From Bryobacterales bacterium (GTDB taxonomy: Bacteria > Acidobacteriota > Terriglobia > Bryobacterales > Bryobacteraceae): 64,000 bases of DNA. Made by a program: the position numbers and the translations under genes. Of this stretch, positions 35,828 through 45,347 are shown one piece after another. Positions within the stretch are counted from its first letter, which is position 1. Each line of letters begins with the position of its first letter. The stretch lies in NCBI GenBank assembly GCA_003166865.1, contig PMUP01000026.1:25533-89532 (forward strand), written 5' to 3'. Below the pieces are notes generated by a model that worked only from the letters and a program-made list of their open reading frames with translations, did no database searches and was not told where the DNA came from.

Positions 35828-36361
35828 ATGAAACGAATCGTTCAAAGCATTGCATTTACCGCAGCGTTAATGATTGCCGGTGTGCCGATGTTCGCCAGCA
35901 ACGGTAATGCGCCCCAGGATTTGACGGACCAGGTTCGCCATCAATTGGTGATGATCCCTTACTACAGCGTGTTCGACGACTTGAACTACCGCGTCGACAA
36001 TGGTGTTGTAACGTTGTCGGGCGAAGTGACGCAACCCGTTGTGAAAAACGATGCCGAGGGATCTGTCAAGCATCTGGCTGGTGTAACGCAGGTAATCGAT
36101 AACATCCGCGTTCTGCCTCTGTCGTCGTTCGACAATCGCATTCGAATGGCGGAGTACCACTCGATTTACGGATTCGGTGGACTGTACCGATACGGGTTGG
36201 GCACACAGCCCTCGATCCACATCATCGTCGAGAACGGACACGTGACGCTGGTGGGCGTGGTGGACAATCAGAGCGACAAGAACACGGCGAATATCCGGGC
36301 GAACACGGTTCCCGGAGTTTTCTCGGTGACCAACGACCTGCGCGTAGTGGAACAAAACTAA
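35828..36361 (+). CDS. Exported protein with two BON domains
   Basis: 177 aa. A signal peptide (MKRIVQSIAFTAALMIAGVP) is followed by two BON repeats: DLNYRVDNGVVTLSGEVTQP...VIDNIRVLP and PSIHIIVENGHVTLVGVVDN...VFSVTNDLRVV. BON domains bind phospholipid and occur in OsmY-like periplasmic proteins that protect the envelope under osmotic stress. GAGGAG precedes the ATG. It stands alone, divergent from kgd. Confidence 0.9.
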   Translation: MKRIVQSIAFTAALMIAGVPMFASNGNAPQDLTDQVRHQLVMIPYYSVFDDLNYRVDNGVVTLSGEVTQPVVKNDAEGSVKHLAGVTQVIDNIRVLPLSSFDNRIRMAEYHSIYGFGGLYRYGLGTQPSIHIIVENGHVTLVGVVDNQSDKNTANIRANTVPGVFSVTNDLRVVEQN

Positions 36362-36437
36362 GTTGCCAGCGCGTGATTTCCGCGGTGCGCTAAACTGAAC
36401 AAATCCCGGTGGAAATGTATGGCCGGAAGAACTAGTC

Positions 36438-37040
36438 ATGCGACTGGCCCTGTTCGGCGGCACGTTCGACCCTATCCATAACGCCCATCTCGACGTGGCG
36501 CGCGAAGCCGCGGATCAGTTCGATCTCGAACAGGTCTGGTTTATTCCAGCCGCCCATCCGCCGCACAAGACCGCGCACACTGGCGCCACGTATGAGGATC
36601 GCTTCCGCATGACGGAACTGGCCTGCCAAGTGGATCCACGCTTCATCGCATCGCGGCTGGAAGCGGGCGATGGAAAGAGCTACTCCTTCGACACCGTGGA
36701 ACGCGTCCGCGAGCTCGGCCAGCAACCTTATTTCATTATCGGCGCGGACGCCTTCGCCGAAATCCCCACTTGGCACCGCTGGCAGGATCTGGTGCGGCTC
36801 ACCGAGTTCATTGTGGTAACGCGGCCGGGCCATCCCTATTCAGCGCCTCCGGGTGCGCGAGTGCACCGGCTGGACACCGTGGCGCTGCCGGTATCATCGT
36901 CAGAAATAAGGCGGAAACTGGCCGCAGGGGAGATTCCCGAGGAGTTGCCGCCGGCTGTGAGCCGCTACATATACGAGCGGGGCCTGTACCAACCGTCGCC
37001 TGGGCACGTAGAAGAAAGTACCGCCTTCAACCAGCGTTAA
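36438..37040 (+). CDS. nadD: Nicotinate-nucleotide adenylyltransferase
   Basis: 200 aa, complete. MRLALFGGTFDPIHNAHLDV carries the GxFDPxHxGH-type nucleotidyltransferase motif, followed by VWFIPAAHPPHKT, the YSFDTVERV segment, FIIGADAFAEIPTWHRW and the second motif VSSSEIRRKL. It adenylylates nicotinate mononucleotide in NAD synthesis in the cytoplasm. It is followed by the PhoB-like gene after 53 bases. Confidence 0.95.
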   Translation: MRLALFGGTFDPIHNAHLDVAREAADQFDLEQVWFIPAAHPPHKTAHTGATYEDRFRMTELACQVDPRFIASRLEAGDGKSYSFDTVERVRELGQQPYFIIGADAFAEIPTWHRWQDLVRLTEFIVVTRPGHPYSAPPGARVHRLDTVALPVSSSEIRRKLAAGEIPEELPPAVSRYIYERGLYQPSPGHVEESTAFNQR

Positions 37041-37045
37041 CCTGG

Positions 37046-37063
37046 CTGTAATGCGTTCGTAAC
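37046..37063 (+). promoter_or_regulatory. Possible Pho box
   Basis: CTGTAAT-GCGT-TCGTAAC is a direct repeat of 7 bp with a 4-bp spacer, resembling the PhoB box CTGTCAT-N4-CTGTCAT. It lies about 30 bp upstream of a PhoB-like regulator gene and could mediate autoregulation. Confidence 0.4.
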
Positions 37064-37093
37064 GTAAATCGGGTTACCTTCAAGTAAGGGCCC

Positions 37094-37795
37094 ATGAAGA
37101 AAATAGTCCTCATCGAAGACGATGCCGACCTCTACTCGCTTCTGAAGTACAACCTGGAGAAAGAGGGGTTCGCGGTCGCGGGCTCACAGACGGGACGCGG
37201 CGCGGTTGAACTTTGCCGCCGGGAACGGCCGGACCTGGCGATTCTCGATATCATGCTGCCGGATTCGGATGGCCTGGAGATTTGCAAAGGCCTGCGCAAT
37301 CATTCCGAGCTGGCGCACGTGCCGATCATTTTTCTCACGGCTCGCGCTTCGGAAACGGACCGCATTCTGGGCTTGGAGCTGGGCGCCAACGATTACATGG
37401 TGAAGCCGTTCTTCGTCCGCGAGCTGATCGCGCGGGTGAAGAACCAGTTCCGCTCGCAGACGTCGCCGGCCCGCACGGTCAGGGCGGGAGATCTGGAGCT
37501 GGATCGGGCCAGCTGTCGCGTTACGTTGCGGGGGGCTGAGGTCGCGCTCACCGCGACGGAATTCCGGCTGCTGGAATTTCTCATGAGTCGTCCAGGTGTC
37601 GTTTACAGCCGCGAGCAGCTTCTGGATTCTGTTTGGGGGCATGACCGGGCTGTTACCGATCGAACCGTGGACGTGTACATTTTGCGGCTCCGCCAAAAGA
37701 TCGAGCCGGACCCGGCCAATCCGTCGCTCATCCGCGCGGTTCGCGGCTTCGGATACAGCTTCAACGAGCACACCGTGGAAGCACCGGCCGTCTAA
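37094..37795 (+). CDS. OmpR/PhoB-family response regulator
   Basis: 233 aa. The receiver domain has the acidic pair EDD (VLIEDDADLYS), the phospho-acceptor Asp in LAILDIMLPDSDG, Thr in FLTARASE and Lys in MVKPF. The C-terminal winged helix contains RVTLRGAEVALTATEFRLLE, SREQLLDSVWG and TDRTVDVYILRLRQKI, the PhoB-type DNA-binding pattern. No sensor kinase follows, since the next gene is convergent. PhoB is the nearest recognisable type, supported weakly by a Pho-box-like repeat upstream. Confidence 0.93.
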   Translation: MKKIVLIEDDADLYSLLKYNLEKEGFAVAGSQTGRGAVELCRRERPDLAILDIMLPDSDGLEICKGLRNHSELAHVPIIFLTARASETDRILGLELGANDYMVKPFFVRELIARVKNQFRSQTSPARTVRAGDLELDRASCRVTLRGAEVALTATEFRLLEFLMSRPGVVYSREQLLDSVWGHDRAVTDRTVDVYILRLRQKIEPDPANPSLIRAVRGFGYSFNEHTVEAPAV

Positions 37796-37823
37796 GACCG
37801 AGCCGCGACCACAGGGAGCGTTC

Positions 37824-38375
37824 TTAAGTGACCGGCGGATCCACGCTGCCGATCGAAAACAACGAGAACTCGTCCTCCGGCCACTGGGTGGGCCGTCCCT
37901 TTTCTTCGCGAATCCGCCCATATCGTCCGGCGTGAAAGAGGAGCGGATTGCCCTCGCCGGATTCGAAGTGCTCCACGCGTCCGATATAGAGCGTGTGGTC
38001 GCCCGCCGCATGAATGTCGATCACCTCAACCACGAAGTACGCTACTGCGCCGGCGAGCAGCGGGATGTCCCGGCGCGTTATGAATCGCACGTGCAGGCCC
38101 GGCACGGTGCGTCCGGCAAAGTGATTGCTCAGCGGCTCCTGATCTTCTGCCAGCACGCTGATGCCGAAGCGCCGCACCAAGGGTAGGATGCGGTGCATGT
38201 TGGAGCGATTGTCCAACGACACCAAGACGAGCGGCGGATCGAGCGACACCGAGACGAACGCATTCGCGGTCATGCCGTGCGTTTGATTCTCGTATGGCGC
38301 GGTTAGAACGGTGACGCCGCTGGCGAAGCGGCCAAGCGCATTGCGAAACTGCCGGGTGTCGATTGTTTGATTCAA
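37824..38375 (-). CDS. Flavin reductase family protein (probable HpaC-like partner)
   Basis: 183 aa. The split-barrel FMN-binding pattern FRNALGRFASGVTVLTAPYE, GMTANAFVSVSLDPPLVLVS and RFGISVLAEDQEPLSNHFAG is that of short-chain flavin reductases which supply FADH2 or FMNH2 to two-component monooxygenases. It lies 33 bases downstream of the HpaB-type oxygenase gene on the same strand, so it is its likely reductase. Confidence 0.9.
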   Translation of the reverse strand: MNQTIDTRQFRNALGRFASGVTVLTAPYENQTHGMTANAFVSVSLDPPLVLVSLDNRSNMHRILPLVRRFGISVLAEDQEPLSNHFAGRTVPGLHVRFITRRDIPLLAGAVAYFVVEVIDIHAAGDHTLYIGRVEHFESGEGNPLLFHAGRYGRIREEKGRPTQWPEDEFSLFSIGSVDPPVT

Positions 38376-38408
38376 TACGCCTGATTGGTCACTAATCGCC
38401 GCGGCCGT

Positions 38409-39983
38409 TTACTTGCGCGCGTTCTTCATAACAATATTAATATCATCCGGATTAATCAGGTCCGGGACCGTCCAGCCGTCCAAGTCATACTCGGCCATGC
38501 ACTGCTCGGCGAAGCCCTTGTATTTGGCGGATTGGCCCAACTGATCGGCCACCATCAGGGTCTCGAAGCGGATGCTCTCGTGATTGCCGAAATAGTTGCG
38601 CTCGTAGAGCTCGTGACGTCCGCCGAACTCGGTGCCCATCGCGTCCCACATCAGCTTCATCAGCTTCACGCGATCCAGCGCCGAGTAGCCGTTGGAGCCG
38701 CGCACGAAGGTCTCCAGGTAATTGCGGATTTCGGGCACCTTGAAATCGTTGGCGTGAGAGGGAAGATAAATGAGCGCGCTCGCGAGCACGTTTTCGATGA
38801 TCTCCTTGAGCCGGGGATAGATCAAATTGGACGCCACGCGATACGCCAGGCCGTAATCGAGATTGGGCAGCACGTAACCGGGCGTCCAGGGGGTAGTGGT
38901 GCGCGCCATCGCATCGGTGAGGCCCCAGAACAGATTGCGCCATGCCAGCACTTCGCCCACTTGCGCCTGCACGCCGCGAAAATCTTTTGTGCCAGTGGCC
39001 TCCACGCCTTTGAGCAACAGGCCCGCGATGAAATCGAGCTTAACCGCCAAACGAACGCAGCCATGGAACATGAAGCGCGGCAGGAAGCCGGAGCGCGGGA
39101 AGAAGTTGTTGACCTTGTCGATGTCTCCGTACGCGAAGACGTTCTCCCAGGGGACGAGAACTTTGTCGAAGACGATGATCGAATCGTTCTCGTCGAGCCG
39201 GCTTGACAGGGGATAGTCGAACGGACTGCCGACGGCCGCCGCGGTCATTTCGTAGGATGGCCGGCAGAACAGCTTGACGCCCGGCGAGTCGGTGGCGACG
39301 ATGCAGACGAACGCGAAATCCTTGGTCTTGATGGGCAGCGCCCCGTTGTTCGCGATGAAGTTGTAGTGGGTCAACGTGGACGTGGTGGCCACCACTTTCG
39401 CGCCGCTGATGACCAAGCCGGCGTCGGTTTCCTTCTCCACGTGCATGTACACGTCGCGGACTTCGGATAGTTCCTTGTTGCGATCCACCGGCGGATTCAC
39501 GATGGCGTGATTGACGAAGGTGACTTCCTCCTGCACCTTCTTGTACCAGCGGCGCGCGTTTTCGTGATACGGCGTGTAGAAGTCGGAGTTGGCGCCCAGC
39601 GTGGCCAGGAACGCGGCCTTGTAATCCGGGCTGCGGCCCATCCAGCCATAGGTGACGCGAGCCCATTCGGCGATGGCGTCGCGCGATGCCACCATTTCCT
39701 CGACATTGTGCGGCGCTTTGAAGAAGTGATGCGTGTAGCCGCCGCTGCCGGTGTCGGTGTCGGTGCAGAGAATCGATTTGCGCTGATCGTGCAGCGCGTC
39801 ATACAAGCGCGCCAGCATGCGAACCGTATTGCGGAACGCCGGATGGGTGGTGACGTCTTTCACCCGCTCGCCGTAGATCCAGATCTCGCGGCCATCGCGG
39901 AGGCTTTCCAGAAACTCTTGGGAGGTGAATGGCTTGGTGCGCGTGGCGCCGAAAGTGGGTTCGGGATGGGCTTCGGTCGGCAT
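38409..39983 (-). CDS. HpaB-type FADH2-dependent aromatic monooxygenase, large component
   Basis: 524 aa, of the 4-hydroxyphenylacetate 3-monooxygenase/PvcC family with an acyl-CoA dehydrogenase-like fold. It begins with [20 protein letters not shown], followed by [52 protein letters not shown] and [20 protein letters not shown]. It would hydroxylate a phenolic ring ortho to the hydroxyl using FADH2 from the flavin reductase encoded next. The true phenol is not known; the neighbouring bicupin and the phenylalanine hydroxylase 4 kb away make an aromatic amino acid route conceivable. Confidence 0.9.
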   Translation of the reverse strand: MPTEAHPEPTFGATRTKPFTSQEFLESLRDGREIWIYGERVKDVTTHPAFRNTVRMLARLYDALHDQRKSILCTDTDTGSGGYTHHFFKAPHNVEEMVASRDAIAEWARVTYGWMGRSPDYKAAFLATLGANSDFYTPYHENARRWYKKVQEEVTFVNHAIVNPPVDRNKELSEVRDVYMHVEKETDAGLVISGAKVVATTSTLTHYNFIANNGALPIKTKDFAFVCIVATDSPGVKLFCRPSYEMTAAAVGSPFDYPLSSRLDENDSIIVFDKVLVPWENVFAYGDIDKVNNFFPRSGFLPRFMFHGCVRLAVKLDFIAGLLLKGVEATGTKDFRGVQAQVGEVLAWRNLFWGLTDAMARTTTPWTPGYVLPNLDYGLAYRVASNLIYPRLKEIIENVLASALIYLPSHANDFKVPEIRNYLETFVRGSNGYSALDRVKLMKLMWDAMGTEFGGRHELYERNYFGNHESIRFETLMVADQLGQSAKYKGFAEQCMAEYDLDGWTVPDLINPDDINIVMKNARK

Positions 39984-40017
39984 TATTTTCTCCTGGTATT
40001 TTAGCGATTGCTAAGCG

Positions 40018-40839
40018 TCACGCGAATTTCGTCCAATCGCGCTCGAATCGGAATACTTCCTTGGCGGGCGGCAGCGGCGCTTGCGTCTCAATCCAGCGGA
40101 CGGGTTCGTCGCCTGTGTTAGCGAAGCTGTGGATGCAGCCGACGCCGGTCCAAATCACGTCGCCGGGACCCAGGTCGTAGCTCTTGCCGTCCGCGATGGC
40201 GTGGATGCGGCCGCCGACGATGAAGTACGACTCTTCGAAGGTGTGATCGTGCGGATCGATCTTTGCGCCGGGTGAATATTGAATCAAGAACAGCGATTGG
40301 TGGATGGCGCCGAACGAGCGATCGACGAACATCTTGATGGCTACGCCGGTGGTGGGGTTGAAGCCTTCCATTTGCGATGCGCCGCCGGGGCGGGGAAGTT
40401 GCGACTCGTCGAAGTAGCCGATGGGAACGCTCGCGTCTGGGGAGAGGGCGTCGCCGGTGAAAAACGTATCGCGACCGTATTCAATCGGCCTCGGTTGCGG
40501 CGCCTGCATCTCGAGCCAACGCGCTGGTGCGCCGCCTGTGTTGCGCCAGGCGTGCCGCAGGCCGGTGGGGATCAATCCGAAATTGCCGGGGCCGAGCGTG
40601 TGCGTCATCTCACCAATTTGGACGGAGACGCTGCCTTCCAGAATGTAGAAGCTTTCTTCGAACGAGTGCAGGTGCAGCTGAATGGCGCCGTTGGGATCAA
40701 GGAAGCAGATGCCCGTGCCCATGTGGACCGATCCCAAGGCGCGATCCACGTACGTCGCGCGCCGGAAACCGGTGCTGTGGTGCTGATAGAGCGGGGGAGT
40801 TTGCGCGGCGGCTGGGTCGATCTTGGAGACAGCGTGCAT
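40018..40839 (-). CDS. Two-domain cupin protein
   Basis: 273 aa with two tandem cupin folds. The first has the metal site HLHSFEESFYILEGSVSVQI and GLRHAWRN, the second PHDHTFEESYFIVGGRIHAI and GVGCIHSFAN; both motifs keep two His, a Glu and a later His. Bicupins include dioxygenases, isomerases and ureidoglycine aminohydrolase; none can be chosen from sequence alone. It ends 34 bases before the HpaB-type gene start on the same strand, so it may act on the hydroxylated aromatic product, for example in ring cleavage. Confidence 0.85.
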   Translation of the reverse strand: MHAVSKIDPAAAQTPPLYQHHSTGFRRATYVDRALGSVHMGTGICFLDPNGAIQLHLHSFEESFYILEGSVSVQIGEMTHTLGPGNFGLIPTGLRHAWRNTGGAPARWLEMQAPQPRPIEYGRDTFFTGDALSPDASVPIGYFDESQLPRPGGASQMEGFNPTTGVAIKMFVDRSFGAIHQSLFLIQYSPGAKIDPHDHTFEESYFIVGGRIHAIADGKSYDLGPGDVIWTGVGCIHSFANTGDEPVRWIETQAPLPPAKEVFRFERDWTKFA

Positions 40840-40947
40840 GGCGAGTCGATCTATTATGGCTCTTGTATCTACGCTACGGGAGTGCGGCGGGAGGGGGCTA
40901 GCAGGAAGCTCACTTCCGTGAACAGAATCGTGACTCGGGGGCGTACG

Positions 40948-41292
40948 CTACGAAGGGAGTCCGGCGCTGCCGAGTCCGAGCGCGATTGCCAGAGCACGAT
41001 CGAGTTCTAGCAGCCTGGCGCCCTTCAGCGATCCCACATAGTTGATGAAGAGGGATTTCGGAAGGCTGACCAATTCATCGCAATGAACGCTGGAGTCCTT
41101 TTTCAAGCCCTCGTCCGGGCCGACGCTCACTTGCGTGCTTAGTTCATCGTGTTGTGAGTAAACTGGCGCGCAGACTACAGACGTGAATCGGGATTCGATC
41201 AGAGCTTGGCGGCTGACGACGAGGAACACTCGCTGCTTTCGTGGATCTCTCGGCCCCGGCTTTCGGACCAGATAGAATTCGCCGCGTTTCAC
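40948..41292 (-). CDS. MazF/PemK-family toxin
   Basis: 114 aa. [20 protein letters not shown], then [23 protein letters not shown] and [20 protein letters not shown] fit the MazF/PemK fold, an mRNA-cleaving endoribonuclease. The usual MazF start 'RGEIWLV..P..G.E....RP' is recognisable with changes. The ATG overlaps the stop of the preceding ribbon-helix-helix gene (ATGA), the classic antitoxin-toxin order. Confidence 0.88.
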   Translation of the reverse strand: MKRGEFYLVRKPGPRDPRKQRVFLVVSRQALIESRFTSVVCAPVYSQHDELSTQVSVGPDEGLKKDSSVHCDELVSLPKSLFINYVGSLKGARLLELDRALAIALGLGSAGLPS

Positions 41293-41510
41293 GGCAGCTG
41301 CTGATATTCGAGCGTATCCATCGCTTCGCGGTTCAAGCGTTTAGCGTTGCGATTGATGATCTCGACATCACGGCGATCGCGCTCATCGCCTTCAAGGTGA
41401 GCCAGGTACGCACGTGCCGCGCGTTCGAGCAAAGCGGAGCGGTTTTTGTCTACGCGATCCAACTGGCTGATCAGTTCCGAAGGAAGTGTGATGGAAGTCT
41501 TGACCCTCAC
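41289..41510 (-). CDS. Ribbon-helix-helix antitoxin
   Basis: 73 aa. [20 protein letters not shown], then [16 protein letters not shown] is a ribbon-helix-helix DNA-binding domain of the CopG/MazE-like type; the C-terminus ([20 protein letters not shown]) is a charged helix that would bind the toxin. It would neutralise the MazF-like toxin and repress the pair's promoter, which lies in the 115 bases shared with hisC. Confidence 0.88.
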   Translation of the reverse strand: MRVKTSITLPSELISQLDRVDKNRSALLERAARAYLAHLEGDERDRRDVEIINRNAKRLNREAMDTLEYQQLP

Positions 41511-41625
41511 AAGATAACTATACCTCAGAATATACCGCCGCCGGGTGGACGAGCCCGAGGAAGTGTCCCAGGAACAAATCTATTAGACCCAGCTTGCTCC
41601 TGCCGCTGTGTCACACTGAAATCGA

Positions 41626-42729
41626 ATGCCGCTGGTCCCTCCCTACATCGAATCGTTGCGTCCCTACCAGCCTGGGCGCAGCTCTGAAGAAGTCCAGCGC
41701 GCTTACGGTCTGAGCCGCGTCAGCAAGCTCGCTTCGAACGAGAACCCGCTGGGGCCTTCGCCGCTCGCGATCGAAGCCATGGCGCGCTGTCTGGGCAGCA
41801 TCCATCTTTACCCCAACGGCGGGCTGGATCTGCGCCGCGTTCTGGCGGAGGAGTACGACACCAAGATTGAGAACGTGATCGCGGGCAGCGGCTCGGAAGG
41901 CATCATCTCCAACATCATTCGCACCTTCCTGGGCGATGGGGACGAGGTGCTCACTACCGATGCCGCGTTTCTCGGTTTCCGGGTGCTGGCGCAATCGCGC
42001 GGCGTGGCCTACCGCACCGTGCCGTATCGCGACTGGCACTACGATCTGACCGCGCTGGCCGGCGCGATCAATGAACGTACCAAGATCATTTACCTCGCCA
42101 ACCCCAATAACCCGACCGGCACCATCTTTTCAAAGCATGAGTTCGACGAGTTTTACCGGCACGTACCCGAGCGCGTTCTCATTATCCTGGACGAAGCTTA
42201 CTTCGAGTACGCGAAGGATACTCCGCGCTATCCCGATTCGATGCATTACCGCTACGACAACGTGATTACCTTGCGGACGTTCTCCAAGGTTTATGGACTC
42301 GCGGGCGCTCGCATCGGCTACGGCTTCGCGCACGAACGCTTGATTACCAACTTACTCAAGGTGAAGCTGCCGTTTGAGCCCAGCACGCTGGCGCAGGCGG
42401 CCGGCGTCGCTGCCCTCTCGGACAAGGAGTTCCTGCATAAGTCGCTCGAACTGAACGCGCGCGGATTGAAGTTTCTCACCGAAGGCTTGCGTGAGATTGG
42501 CCTGACCATAGTTCCTTCGGAAGCCAACTTCGTGATGGTGGTGCTGCCCGACGCCGTGCAGGCCGCTCAGCTTACGACGGACTTACTGAAGCAAGGAATC
42601 ATTATCCGGCCGCTGGCAGGTTGGGGGCTTCCCAATTGCATTCGGATTTCCACGGGAACCGACGACGACAACCAGCACTGCGTGGAAGCAATACAGAAGT
42701 TAGAGGTACCGTTGACGCCGCGCGTCTAA
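41626..42729 (+). CDS. hisC: Histidinol-phosphate aminotransferase
   Basis: 367 aa, PLP-dependent class I/II fold. Visible are KLASNENPLGPSPLAIEAMA, YLANPNNPTGTIFSKHEFDE, ILDEAYFEYAKD and the PLP lysine in RTFSKVYGLAGARIGYG. It transaminates imidazole acetol phosphate in histidine synthesis; related family members act on aromatic amino acids, and with no other his genes nearby that is possible here. Its stop overlaps that of the convergent DsbA-like gene. Confidence 0.88.
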   Translation: MPLVPPYIESLRPYQPGRSSEEVQRAYGLSRVSKLASNENPLGPSPLAIEAMARCLGSIHLYPNGGLDLRRVLAEEYDTKIENVIAGSGSEGIISNIIRTFLGDGDEVLTTDAAFLGFRVLAQSRGVAYRTVPYRDWHYDLTALAGAINERTKIIYLANPNNPTGTIFSKHEFDEFYRHVPERVLIILDEAYFEYAKDTPRYPDSMHYRYDNVITLRTFSKVYGLAGARIGYGFAHERLITNLLKVKLPFEPSTLAQAAGVAALSDKEFLHKSLELNARGLKFLTEGLREIGLTIVPSEANFVMVVLPDAVQAAQLTTDLLKQGIIIRPLAGWGLPNCIRISTGTDDDNQHCVEAIQKLEVPLTPRV

Positions 42730-43649
42730 TTTGCCGTGACAGGTTTTGCTTCCTTCTTCGCCTCGCCCGTCGCTTCCTTGGTTTCGCCCTTCAGCTCGGC
42801 GGCCAAGATCGGCTTCAGTGCAGCCAAACTTACCTCACCGTTGTACTGCTTGCCGTTAATGTAGAAGGCTGGCGTGCCGTATACGCCCGCTGCTTCCCCA
42901 TCGGCGAGATCCTTGTCAACCACGGCTTTGAATTTGCGCGAATCGATGTCCGCCTTGAACTTGTCTACATCCAGGCCCAGCTGCTTGGCCCAAAGCAAGA
43001 CGTTCTCGCGCGACAGCCGCTGGAAATTCTTGAAGAGCACTTCGTACATCTCCCAAAATTTCCCCTGTTCGCGCGCGGCGAGCGAAGCCTCGGCGGCGAA
43101 TTGCGCGTGCGGATGCATGGAAAGGGGAAATTGCTTGTAGATCAGTTTCACGTCCTTGGGATACGCAGCCATCACGATATCCACCTGCTTCACGGCGGAC
43201 GAACAGAAGGGACATTCGAAATCGGAGAATTCCACCAGCGTGATCTTCGCGTCGGCCGGACCGCGCACGGGCGAGCCATCCACCGGAATGGTTACCGGCG
43301 CCTCCAGCACCTTGGGCCGGTGAGCCTTGGGCGACGCGTCCATCAGCTTGCTGATCTCGATCAGACTCTTGCCGTCCTTCACGCCCTGGATGGCGACCTT
43401 GGCAAGCGCACGGCTATAGGAACAATTTGTGTCCTTCATGACGCACTCGGCCGTCTTCATGCCGCATTGGCAGGAGCAATCCTCCTCGCGCAGGATTTTG
43501 AGCACGGCCTTCTTCTGAACAGGAGTCAGACTCGACAGGTCGACGTCGCCGAGCGTTTCGGAGGTCTTCCAGGAATCAGCGGCATCGGGCGTTTGTGCTG
43601 ACAGCCCGAGGGCCATCAAGAGACAGAGAAAAGCTATGCGGACTCGCAT
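42726..43649 (-). CDS. Exported DsbA-family thiol-disulfide protein
   Basis: 307 aa. Signal peptide MRVRIAFLCLLMALGLSAQ. A Cys-rich part at 58-75 (CSCQCGMKTAECVMKDTNC) precedes the thioredoxin/DsbA domain with active site FSDFECPFCSSAVKQV, the QFPLSMHPHAQFAAEASLAA segment and the cis-Pro region GVYGTPAFYINGKQY. It acts in the periplasm on disulfides. The N-terminal part resembles the redox-type segment seen in some CcmH-like proteins (L-R-CxCxC), so a role in cytochrome maturation or metal handling is possible. The C-terminal tail is Lys/Glu/Ala-rich. Confidence 0.88.
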   Translation of the reverse strand: MRVRIAFLCLLMALGLSAQTPDAADSWKTSETLGDVDLSSLTPVQKKAVLKILREEDCSCQCGMKTAECVMKDTNCSYSRALAKVAIQGVKDGKSLIEISKLMDASPKAHRPKVLEAPVTIPVDGSPVRGPADAKITLVEFSDFECPFCSSAVKQVDIVMAAYPKDVKLIYKQFPLSMHPHAQFAAEASLAAREQGKFWEMYEVLFKNFQRLSRENVLLWAKQLGLDVDKFKADIDSRKFKAVVDKDLADGEAAGVYGTPAFYINGKQYNGEVSLAALKPILAAELKGETKEATGEAKKEAKPVTAN

Positions 43650-43720
43650 CCTTCTATTATGACCAATTCTGACAGAGCCGCGAACGTGAGGGGAGCCGGT
43701 ACGCTCTCTTCAGCAGCCCG

Positions 43721-44668
43721 CTAATCCAGTTCGGCGTGCAGGAAACTCTTCAGGTCTTCCTCGTTCACTTCAGGTTCGCCCGGTGCAACGTTGCTCAGCT
43801 TGCCGTCCTTCATCCAGGCTTCCAATTGATCCACCAGGCTGAACAGATGGTCGAAGGAATCCACGATGAACAGCAGCGGCTGGTAATGATTGATTTCGAA
43901 GCCTTGATTAATCGCCCATTGGAGCTGGATCGGGTAGCGCTGCACGTCCGGAGCCTCGATGGCGTGGGCGATCTCGCCATGCGAGCTGAGCAATCCGCTG
44001 CCGTAGACCTTCAGGCTGTCGGGACCCCGCATTAAACCAAATTCGATAGTGAACCAAAAGAATCGCGCCATGGCCCTGATGACGCTGGTGAGGTAACGCG
44101 CGCGCGTATCGGGACCGCGGATGCCCGCCGCCATTTCCGCCGCCGTGTTCGCGCACTCACCGAAGCGCACCAGAGCCTCGGCGAAGTTTTTGTCGGTGTG
44201 CATGGGGACGTGGCCAGCTACGTCGTGGAAAATATCGGGCTCCGGCAGGTAGTCCAGCTTGTCCGAACGGCGAATTGTGATGGTGGTGGGAAACCGGCGG
44301 TTGCGCAGGCAATCGAGGAAGACAAAGGAGGGCACATATCCGCTCACTGCTTTCGCTTGAAAGCCGGTAAGTGGGCTTAAGAAGCGATTCACCTCTTCCA
44401 GACGCGGAATGCGATCCGGATTCAGGCACAACGAGTGTATGCCCTTCAGGAAATGTTCGTTGGCATAGCGATCCCAGCACGGCAGCATGCGCGCGTAGAG
44501 CTTCCGCCATGCCTCGTGATTTTCCGCCGAATACAATTCGTATGGCTGTTCGATATAGAGCTGGCCGGCGCGCTTGGCTTGCTCGATAAACGGCGAGGCA
44601 TTGGTCGTCAGATCGTTGGTGGTCAGGCCCGGGGAGATACTGGCTGAGCTTTGCATATCGCTCTCCAT
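43721..44668 (-). CDS. phhA: Phenylalanine 4-monooxygenase (aromatic amino acid hydroxylase)
   Basis: 315 aa, pterin-dependent iron enzyme. The iron ligands are the two His in DIFHDVAGHVPMHTD and the Glu in FFWFTIEFGLM; GYVPSFVFLDCLRNRRFP precedes them as in the family. Bacterial type without a regulatory ACT domain. It converts phenylalanine to tyrosine in the cytoplasm. No pterin recycling gene (phhB) is adjacent. An internal Met at residue 5 (MQSSASISPGL) is an alternative start. Confidence 0.92.
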   Translation of the reverse strand: MESDMQSSASISPGLTTNDLTTNASPFIEQAKRAGQLYIEQPYELYSAENHEAWRKLYARMLPCWDRYANEHFLKGIHSLCLNPDRIPRLEEVNRFLSPLTGFQAKAVSGYVPSFVFLDCLRNRRFPTTITIRRSDKLDYLPEPDIFHDVAGHVPMHTDKNFAEALVRFGECANTAAEMAAGIRGPDTRARYLTSVIRAMARFFWFTIEFGLMRGPDSLKVYGSGLLSSHGEIAHAIEAPDVQRYPIQLQWAINQGFEINHYQPLLFIVDSFDHLFSLVDQLEAWMKDGKLSNVAPGEPEVNEEDLKSFLHAELD

Positions 44669-44738
44669 CTACATCATCCCTCCAAAATAGCACCACGTGC
44701 AAGTGGTGCCACGAGCGAACATGTAAAATGGACGCTGC

Positions 44739-45347
44739 ATGATCGTTGACCCAACTTCCACGGATTATCTCAGCGTTTACAAGCTCCTGCTTGGCTCGGT
44801 GGTTCCTCGTCCCATCGCCTTCGTTTCCACCGTGAATCCGGAAGGCGCGTTCAATGTGGCGCCCTTCAGCTTTTTCACGGTTGCCAGCGCGAATCCGCCG
44901 GTGCTGGTCTTTAGCGTGGGGCGCCGCGCCAATCCGGACCCAACTAAGGACACGCTGCGCAACATCAACACTGCCCGCGAGTTCGTGGTGAATGTCGTGT
45001 CGGAAGAGTTCGGACCGAAGATGAACCTGTGCGCGGGCGATTATCCGCCGGAAGTGAACGAATTTCAAGTCTCGGGCCTGACGCCCATTCCGAGCGACTT
45101 GGTGAAGGCGCCGCGCGTGGCCGAATCACACATTAATATGGAGTGTCGGCTACTCTATACGATCGAACTGAGCGGGCTCGTGAGCGGAGGCCATCTGGTG
45201 CTGGGCCAGGTGATTCGATTCCATATCGACGACGCGTACTTCCACGACTATCGGATCGACCCGGATAAGCTGCGCGCGATCGGCCGCATGGCCGGCAATA
45301 GCTATACGCGAACGTTGGATAGGTTCGATATGATCCGTCCGGCTTAG
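44739..45347 (+). CDS. Flavin reductase family protein
   Basis: 202 aa. YKLLLGSVVPRPIAFVSTVN, then GAFNVAPFSFFTVASANPPV and DTLRNINTAREFVVNVVSEE are the split-barrel FMN-binding motifs of the flavoredoxin/DIM6 type. It differs from the HpaC-like protein at 37824 and more resembles flavoproteins of unknown partner. It is divergent from phhA with 70 bases between. Its stop directly abuts that of glnE on the other strand. Confidence 0.88.
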   Translation: MIVDPTSTDYLSVYKLLLGSVVPRPIAFVSTVNPEGAFNVAPFSFFTVASANPPVLVFSVGRRANPDPTKDTLRNINTAREFVVNVVSEEFGPKMNLCAGDYPPEVNEFQVSGLTPIPSDLVKAPRVAESHINMECRLLYTIELSGLVSGGHLVLGQVIRFHIDDAYFHDYRIDPDKLRAIGRMAGNSYTRTLDRFDMIRPA

